Part shown: in pieces, positions 59,447-64,000 of the stretch
Layout: each line of letters begins with the position of its first letter
Numbering within the stretch: position 1 is the first letter of the stretch
From: Bradyrhizobium cajani
GTDB taxonomy: Bacteria; Pseudomonadota; Alphaproteobacteria; Rhizobiales; Xanthobacteraceae
Direction: 5' to 3'
Length of the DNA stretch: 64,000 bases
Assembly (NCBI RefSeq): GCF_009759665.1
Contig: NZ_WQNE01000001.1
Span: forward strand, 372,001-436,000
The notes under the pieces: model-generated
What the model saw: only the letters and a program-made list of their open reading frames with translations
Told to the model about the DNA's origin: nothing
Database searches by the model: none
Position numbers and translations under genes: made by a program

Positions 59447-60060
59447 CGTCGAACTTCCGATGTGGACTCATTTCGGCCGCGATGCTGCTCATCCACGCCA
59501 ACGCGGCCGAGGCACACATCGTCGCGGCTCGCCTCGGCGATTTCTACACGGGGGCACTGCATCCCCTTACCGATGTTCAGGACATCGTTCTCTGGATCGC
59601 AATGGGCGTGCTGGCCGGTTCGCTGGGCAGCACGAAGGGGCGCTGGCTGATCCTCGTGTTTCCGCTTGGGCTGCTCGCCGGGTCGGCTCTCGGGCACAGA
59701 TTCGGGGTGGCTTCGACCGGACTTGCGGACGCTGCGATGATGCTGGCGCTGGGCCTGATGCTGGCGGCCGCGGCGCGAATTCCGACCTCCTTGCTGTGCC
59801 CACTCGCATTCGGGCTTGCCGTCATCCGGGGCGCCGCGAACGGCGTCGACCTCGGGCCGGAGACCGATCGGCTGCTGTTTGCGACGGGATTGGTCTGCAT
59901 GGGCTATGTGGTCATGACACTCACGATGGCCCTGACCCTTGCGTTCAGGTCGACCGCCCCGGATGGCTCGGCGAGCTGGCGAACCATCGCCATTCGGGCG
60001 CTCGGAGGCTGGATCGCGGCCATCGGTCTCATGATGGCGGGCCTTGTTCTGGCCTCATGA
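59443..60060 (+). CDS. HupE/UreJ-family protein (third) with altered metal motif
   Basis: 205 residues from the ATG at 59443. Same fold as the second copy, but the motif is ALHPLTDVQDIVLWIAMG: H40 remains while D46-H47 become Q46-D47. The HGHAHG motif of the second copy is replaced by AVIRGAANGVDLG. It is therefore probably unable to bind metal in the same way, and may be a structural partner of the second protein. It is the last gene of the four-gene operon. Confidence 0.82.
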   Translation: MTSNFRCGLISAAMLLIHANAAEAHIVAARLGDFYTGALHPLTDVQDIVLWIAMGVLAGSLGSTKGRWLILVFPLGLLAGSALGHRFGVASTGLADAAMMLALGLMLAAAARIPTSLLCPLAFGLAVIRGAANGVDLGPETDRLLFATGLVCMGYVVMTLTMALTLAFRSTAPDGSASWRTIAIRALGGWIAAIGLMMAGLVLAS

Positions 60061-60185
60061 AAAACGCGCGACCCCGGACGCCCACGAAGCCTTTCTGAAG
60101 GTTGAGATCGGCAAATGGGGACGGATCATCAAGGCGGCTGGAATCGAGCCGCAGTAGGCGAGTTGGCATCGCCTGCGAGCTCGAG

Positions 60186-61235
60186 TTACGGCAGATTGTC
60201 CCGCAGAAAAATGTCGATGCGGATGCGCTCCTGGTCGGGGCTGATCGGCTCGCCCGAACAGTGCGCGAGCAGGATGCGCGCCGCGGACCGCGCCTCGTGG
60301 CCGGGATCCTGGTTGATGATGGCATCGAGTGTGCCGCGGACCAGGAAACGCCGTGTGTACTGGGTCAGCTCATGGGTAATCCAGACCACGTCGCGCGCGC
60401 GGCCGGAGGCCTCGAGCGCATCGGCGATGCCGCGGTTTCCGGCGCCGCAGCAGTATATGCCGCGGAGATCGGCGTGGCGCGCGAGCAGCGCAGCGGTAAG
60501 CTTCCGCGTGCGGTCGCTATCGTCGCGGCCCTCGATGACCGGTAGCGCGGGCAGGTTCGGATATTCGCTGGACAGGATCTGGTGAAAGCCGAACTGCCGT
60601 TCGGTGTGATCGCGCAGCGACAACGATCCCGCAATCACGGCAACCGTCCCCTCGCGCCCGGCGAGGAAGCGCCCCATCAGCGTCGCGGCGGTGCGGCCTG
60701 CGGCCGGATTGTCGATGCCGACATAGTGCAGGCGGCGCGAGCTTGGTGCGTCCGAGACCAGGGTCACCACGGCGACCCCGCGTGTGGCGAGTTCGTCGAT
60801 CGCGGCGCGAACCCTCGGATGGTCGAGCGCGATGACGGCGACGCCCTGATAGGCGGGCGACAGGTTTTCCAGCGCACCGGCGAGCACATCCGGATCGAAC
60901 ACGTCGACATGGAGGATATCGATGTAGCCGCGCTGGCCGGCGAGCCAGTCTGCGGTGCGCTGGACCTGCTCGCTTAGATTGGTCATGAAACTGTTGCTGC
61001 CGGACGGCAGAACGAAGGCGAAGCGGAACGTTTGCCCGCGGGCGAGCCGCGCGGCAGCGAGGTCGGCACGATAGCCGAGTTTGGCCACCGCGGCCTCGAC
61101 GCGCGCGACGGTCTTGGCGCGCACGCCCTCGCGCCGATTGACGACGCGATCGACGGTCGCTAGCGAAACGCCGGCCGCGCGCGCGACGTCCTCGAGCGTG
61201 GCGCGAACCGCCGGCAGCGTCGCGCCGCCTGTCAT
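60186..61235 (-). CDS. LacI-family transcriptional regulator
   Basis: 349 residues from the ATG at 61235, overlapping the ThuA-like stop (ATGA). The helix-turn-helix is at about 15-36 (TLEDVARAAGVSLATVDRVVN), followed by a periplasmic-binding-type effector domain (FRFAFVLPSGSNSFMTNL, GVAVIALDHPRVRAAIDEL, YVGIDNPAAGRTAATLMGRFL). As the last gene of the sugar operon it probably represses it. A sugar ligand is expected. Confidence 0.92.
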   Translation of the reverse strand: MTGGATLPAVRATLEDVARAAGVSLATVDRVVNRREGVRAKTVARVEAAVAKLGYRADLAAARLARGQTFRFAFVLPSGSNSFMTNLSEQVQRTADWLAGQRGYIDILHVDVFDPDVLAGALENLSPAYQGVAVIALDHPRVRAAIDELATRGVAVVTLVSDAPSSRRLHYVGIDNPAAGRTAATLMGRFLAGREGTVAVIAGSLSLRDHTERQFGFHQILSSEYPNLPALPVIEGRDDSDRTRKLTAALLARHADLRGIYCCGAGNRGIADALEASGRARDVVWITHELTQYTRRFLVRGTLDAIINQDPGHEARSAARILLAHCSGEPISPDQERIRIDIFLRDNLP

Positions 61236-61876
61236 TCGCGTGCCGCCCACAGCATGCCGCGGGTCATCAGAGTCCGGATCTCCGGTACGTCGAGTTCGTA
61301 GGCACGATGGCCGAGCGAGGAATAGAATACCCTGCCCGCGCCATAGCGCTTCTTCCAGACCACGGGCATCACCACGCCCTCGATCCAGGGCGCGTGCTCG
61401 CCGGTGAAGGTCGTTGTCGCCAACACCTCGTTGGCGGGGTCGACATGCATGTAATACTGCTCGGATCGATGTTCGAAGCTCTTCAGGCCCTTCATGATGG
61501 GATCATCCGGCCTCGTCAAGTCGACCTTGTAGTCGATGATGTTGCCGGGATGCGCAACCCATTGCCCGCCGCACATGAACTGGTAGTCGACGGAATCGCG
61601 GAACGCATCGCACATGCCGCCATGATGACCGGCGAGCCCGACCCCGCTCCGCACTGCCGCGCAGAGATTGAGCGCTTCCGGCTTCTCGATCTTCGACATC
61701 GTGTAGATCGGGATGATCAGCGACAGATCGTGGATCGCGGGATCGGCGAATGCCGCCGTCGTCGTCTCGATCCGCACATCAAAGCCTTCCGCCTTGAGCC
61801 AGCCGCGAATCATCGAGGCGCAGAGATCGGGATCGTGTCCCGGCCAGCCGCCCCATACAATCATTGCCTTGCGCAT
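61232..61876 (-). CDS. ThuA-like protein (glutamine amidotransferase-type fold)
   Basis: 214 residues from the ATG at 61876, with GAGGG eight bases upstream; an ATG at 61882 would add two residues. KAMIVWGGWPGHDPDLCASM, GVGLAGHHGGMCDAF, WIEGVVMPVVWKKRYGAGRVFYSSLGHRAYEL match the ThuA family, which works in trehalose/sugar utilisation. Activity is poorly defined. It follows the Gfo/Idh/MocA gene by 10 bases. Confidence 0.9.
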   Translation of the reverse strand: MRKAMIVWGGWPGHDPDLCASMIRGWLKAEGFDVRIETTTAAFADPAIHDLSLIIPIYTMSKIEKPEALNLCAAVRSGVGLAGHHGGMCDAFRDSVDYQFMCGGQWVAHPGNIIDYKVDLTRPDDPIMKGLKSFEHRSEQYYMHVDPANEVLATTTFTGEHAPWIEGVVMPVVWKKRYGAGRVFYSSLGHRAYELDVPEIRTLMTRGMLWAARE

Positions 61877-61886
61877 GGTCATTCCC

Positions 61887-62984
61887 TCAGTCGATCTGTC
61901 CGGTTTCACGCCCGACCGGCAGCATTGCCGGCCGCTCGACGCGGTTCTCGATCTTGACGCGCCGCCCTTCGTCGGCGGAGATCTGGAACGCCTCCATCAC
62001 CTCCAGCACGTGGAAGGCGAGCGCGCCGCTCGCTCGATGCGGGCGGTTATTCAGGATCGCGGAGGCCATGTCGGCGACACCGATGGAGCGGAACTCGCCT
62101 TCGACATGACCGTGCGTCGACGGCACCGTCTCAAATTCCCCGCCGGTCTTCGCGACCTGCACCTCGCCGCCGAAGCGGTTCGGGTCCGGCACCAGCATGC
62201 TGCCCTTGTCGCCGTAGATCTCGATCGGCGCGTGCCGGTGCTTCGGCACGTCAAAGCTCATCGCGATCGAGACGACCGCGCCACTTTCGAATTCGAGCGT
62301 CCCTGCAACATGGGTCGAAACCTCGACGGGGATCAGCGTGCCGTTCATCGGCTGGCTGGTGACCAGGCGCTCGGATTTCGGGCGCGCGATCGAACCCATG
62401 ACGCTCGCGACCGGACCGAGCAGTTGCACGAGATCGGTGATGTAGTACGGCCCCATGTCGAGCATCGGCCCTCCGCCGCGCAAGTAATAAAAGCCCGGCG
62501 CCGGATGCCAGCGCTCATGGCCGGGGCAGCCGAAGAAAGCGCTGCCCGCGACCGGCGTGCCGATCGCACCGTCGTCGATCAGCTTGCGCGCGGTCTGGTG
62601 CCCACCGCCAAGAAACGTATCCGGCGCACACCCGACGCGCAGGTTCTTCTGTGCGGCGAGTTCGATCACCTTGCGGGCTTCCGCGACGTTGATGCCGAGC
62701 GGCTTCTCGGAATGGACATGCTTTCCGGCATTCAGCACCGCGAGACTGACGTCCGTGTGGGCGAGCGGCACCGTGAGATTGATGACGATCTCGACGTCAT
62801 CGCGTTTGAGCAATTGATCGACCCGCATCGCCGGCAGCCCGAAAGCAGCGCCCTGCCGCTCCGCGACGTCACTGCGCATGTCGGCGAGCGCCTTGATTTC
62901 CATGACCGCGAAGCGCTGGGCAGCTTTCAGATAAGCTGTGCTGATATTGCCGCAGCCGATGATTCCGATGCCGATTTTTCTCAT
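61887..62984 (-). CDS. Gfo/Idh/MocA-family oxidoreductase
   Basis: 365 residues. NAD-binding Rossmann motif GIGIIGCGNISTAYLKAA at 5-22, EKPLGINVAEARKVIEL for the catalytic Lys region, and YYLRGGGPMLDMGPYYITDLVQL of the substrate half. These enzymes oxidise sugars or inositol derivatives with NAD(P). In the thu-type sugar operons a related dehydrogenase (ThuB) goes with ThuA. It follows the ABC permease gene by 21 bases. Confidence 0.92.
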   Translation of the reverse strand: MRKIGIGIIGCGNISTAYLKAAQRFAVMEIKALADMRSDVAERQGAAFGLPAMRVDQLLKRDDVEIVINLTVPLAHTDVSLAVLNAGKHVHSEKPLGINVAEARKVIELAAQKNLRVGCAPDTFLGGGHQTARKLIDDGAIGTPVAGSAFFGCPGHERWHPAPGFYYLRGGGPMLDMGPYYITDLVQLLGPVASVMGSIARPKSERLVTSQPMNGTLIPVEVSTHVAGTLEFESGAVVSIAMSFDVPKHRHAPIEIYGDKGSMLVPDPNRFGGEVQVAKTGGEFETVPSTHGHVEGEFRSIGVADMASAILNNRPHRASGALAFHVLEVMEAFQISADEGRRVKIENRVERPAMLPVGRETGQID

Positions 62985-63005
62985 TGTGATCTCCGTGAGG
63001 TATCG

Positions 63006-63854
63006 TCATCCCTTGACCGCGCCTGCCGTGAGGCCGGCGACGATGTGCTTCTGCGCCAAAAGGAAGAGCAGGATCGTCGGCAGGATGGTCAGCGTGATGA
63101 AGGCCAGGATCAGGTGCCACTCGGACGAATACTCGCCCTGATAGACCATGATGCCGAGCGGCCAGGGATAGAGCGCATCAGTGTTGAGCATCACCAACGG
63201 CAACAGATAGGCGTTCCAGCTGTTGACGAAGGTGATGGTCCCAACGGTCGCCAGGATCGGCCGAGACAGCGGCAGCGTCACGTAGCGGAAGAATTTGATG
63301 TAGCTGCAGCCGTCGACCAGCGCGGCCTCGAGCAGCTCATAGGGAATGTCCTTGAAGAAGCGGCGCAACAGCAGCACGCTCATCGCGAGGCTGAAGGCCA
63401 CCTGCGGCAGCGCAACGCCGAAATAGGTATCGAGCAGTCCGAGATCGCGCACCTTGATGAACAGCGGAAGCACCGCGGTCGCCGCCGGAAACAGCAGGCC
63501 GAGCGTCAGGTAGCTCAGCAACATCGAGCTGCCGTAGAACTTGATATGGGCGAAGGTGAACGCGGCCATCGAGGCGACGATCAAGGTCAACGCCACCGCG
63601 AGCGACGAGATGATCAACGAGTTGCGCAGGAGCTGCCAGTAGCGCACGGAGAACAGGATGTCGGCATAATTCTGCCACTCCCAGTGCTGCGGCAGGCCGA
63701 ACGGATTGACGCGAAGTTCGCCGAGCGACTTGAAGCCGCCGAGCAAGGTCGCGAGCAGCGGCACCAGCACGAAGACGGCGACCAGGGCGAGGAACAGCGC
63801 CTTGAACAGCACGGCGGGATCGAACGGCGTGCGGGTGGCATCGACGCTACTCAT
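63006..63854 (-). CDS. Sugar ABC transporter permease, MalG-type
   Basis: 282 residues from the ATG at 63854, overlapping the preceding permease gene by eight bases. Six helices and the EAA loop (YELLEAALVDGCSYIKFFRYVTLPLSRP) are clear. It forms the membrane pore with the partner permease upstream; the binding protein and ATPase genes are outside the window. It likely imports a sugar handled by the dehydrogenase and ThuA-like enzyme downstream. Confidence 0.94.
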   Translation of the reverse strand: MSSVDATRTPFDPAVLFKALFLALVAVFVLVPLLATLLGGFKSLGELRVNPFGLPQHWEWQNYADILFSVRYWQLLRNSLIISSLAVALTLIVASMAAFTFAHIKFYGSSMLLSYLTLGLLFPAATAVLPLFIKVRDLGLLDTYFGVALPQVAFSLAMSVLLLRRFFKDIPYELLEAALVDGCSYIKFFRYVTLPLSRPILATVGTITFVNSWNAYLLPLVMLNTDALYPWPLGIMVYQGEYSSEWHLILAFITLTILPTILLFLLAQKHIVAGLTAGAVKG

Positions 63855-64000
63855 CGCGCATGAACCATCGCTTGTAGGTGAAGGCAAAGGTCACGCAGAT
63901 CACGAACAGGATGACACCGATGGCGCTGCCGTAACCGACCCGCATGCGGGAGATGCCGTTGTTGTAGAGAAAGCTCACCATCGTGTTCGAGGAGTCCGCA
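63847..64000 (-). CDS. Sugar ABC transporter permease, MalF-type, C-terminal fragment
   Basis: Only the last 50 residues are in the window. They read NTMVSFLYNNGISRMRVGYG, then a final transmembrane helix (SAIGVILFVICVTFAFTY) and KRWFMRDE before the TAG at 63847. This is typical of the end of MalF/UgpA permeases. It overlaps the next permease gene by eight bases. The upstream part and start are off the right edge. Confidence 0.85.
   Translation of the reverse strand, partial: ADSSNTMVSFLYNNGISRMRVGYGSAIGVILFVICVTFAFTYKRWFMRDE

Noticed and set aside
61713-63863. 716-codon plus-strand frame opposite the sugar operon
   Set aside because: Antisense to three clearly identified genes, with charge-rich shadow composition.
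1-64000. tRNA, rRNA, CRISPR array, prophage and replication origin
   Set aside because: Looked for by pattern across the window; none was seen. Isolated small RNAs cannot be excluded by eye.

Overview
The window is a high-GC chromosomal segment from an alphaproteobacterium. Gene families, gene style and codon use suggest Bradyrhizobium or a close relative; this is inferred from content, not from a marker gene. No tRNA, rRNA, CRISPR array or intact insertion sequence was found. The two ends cut genes: an alpha/beta hydrolase on the left and a sugar ABC permease on the right.

Layout. 0-6 kb: small exported proteins and an RND efflux operon (proline/threonine-rich secreted protein, membrane fusion protein, MdtB/C-type pump, FlK-like thioesterase), followed by an orphan PAS histidine kinase. 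8.4-20.4 kb: an acid/oxalate/formate and respiration block. It holds a YdeP-type formate dehydrogenase-like molybdoenzyme, a Tat-exported bicupin oxalate decarboxylase, a minus-strand run fumC-cupin-mqo-cydA-cydB, a YoaK-like membrane protein, FdhD and HdeD. 20.5-23.8 kb: a patch that looks acquired, with a decayed IS5-type transposase, an orphan Imm35/YrhB protein and a class III cyclase with TolB-like and TPR domains. 23.9-28 kb: a degenerate HWE-type kinase, Dps, a b561 cytochrome with a catalase-like peroxidase, and an SDR. 28.3-39.8 kb: two paralogous winged-helix/ATPase/TPR regulators around several small exported proteins, AraC and IclR regulators and a branched-chain-type ABC binding protein.

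39.8-48.7 kb: a minus-strand stress and efflux block, read in the order: a newly noticed 59-residue protein, response regulator, histidine kinase, RpoH-like sigma factor, second RND pump, its fusion protein, and a second proline/threonine-rich secreted protein. 48.9-54.6 kb: small exported proteins, a GspC-like protein, a membrane-fused spermidine-synthase-like protein and a TIGR02466 oxygenase-like protein. 54.6-60.1 kb: a secreted PHP-like metallo-hydrolase with a His-rich tail, divergent from a parvulin-type isomerase gene and three HupE/UreJ-family membrane protein genes. 60.2-64 kb: a sugar operon (two ABC permeases, a Gfo/Idh/MocA dehydrogenase, ThuA-like protein, LacI regulator).

The best candidates for undescribed biology are four. 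First, the oxalate-to-formate acid-response block joined to a malate-to-quinol-to-oxygen operon. Second, the PHP/parvulin/triple-HupE locus with its repeat-bearing leader and strong hairpin. Third, the 59-residue gene with a perfect Shine-Dalgarno ahead of the two-component pair. Fourth, the paralogous low-complexity secreted proteins that accompany both RND pumps.
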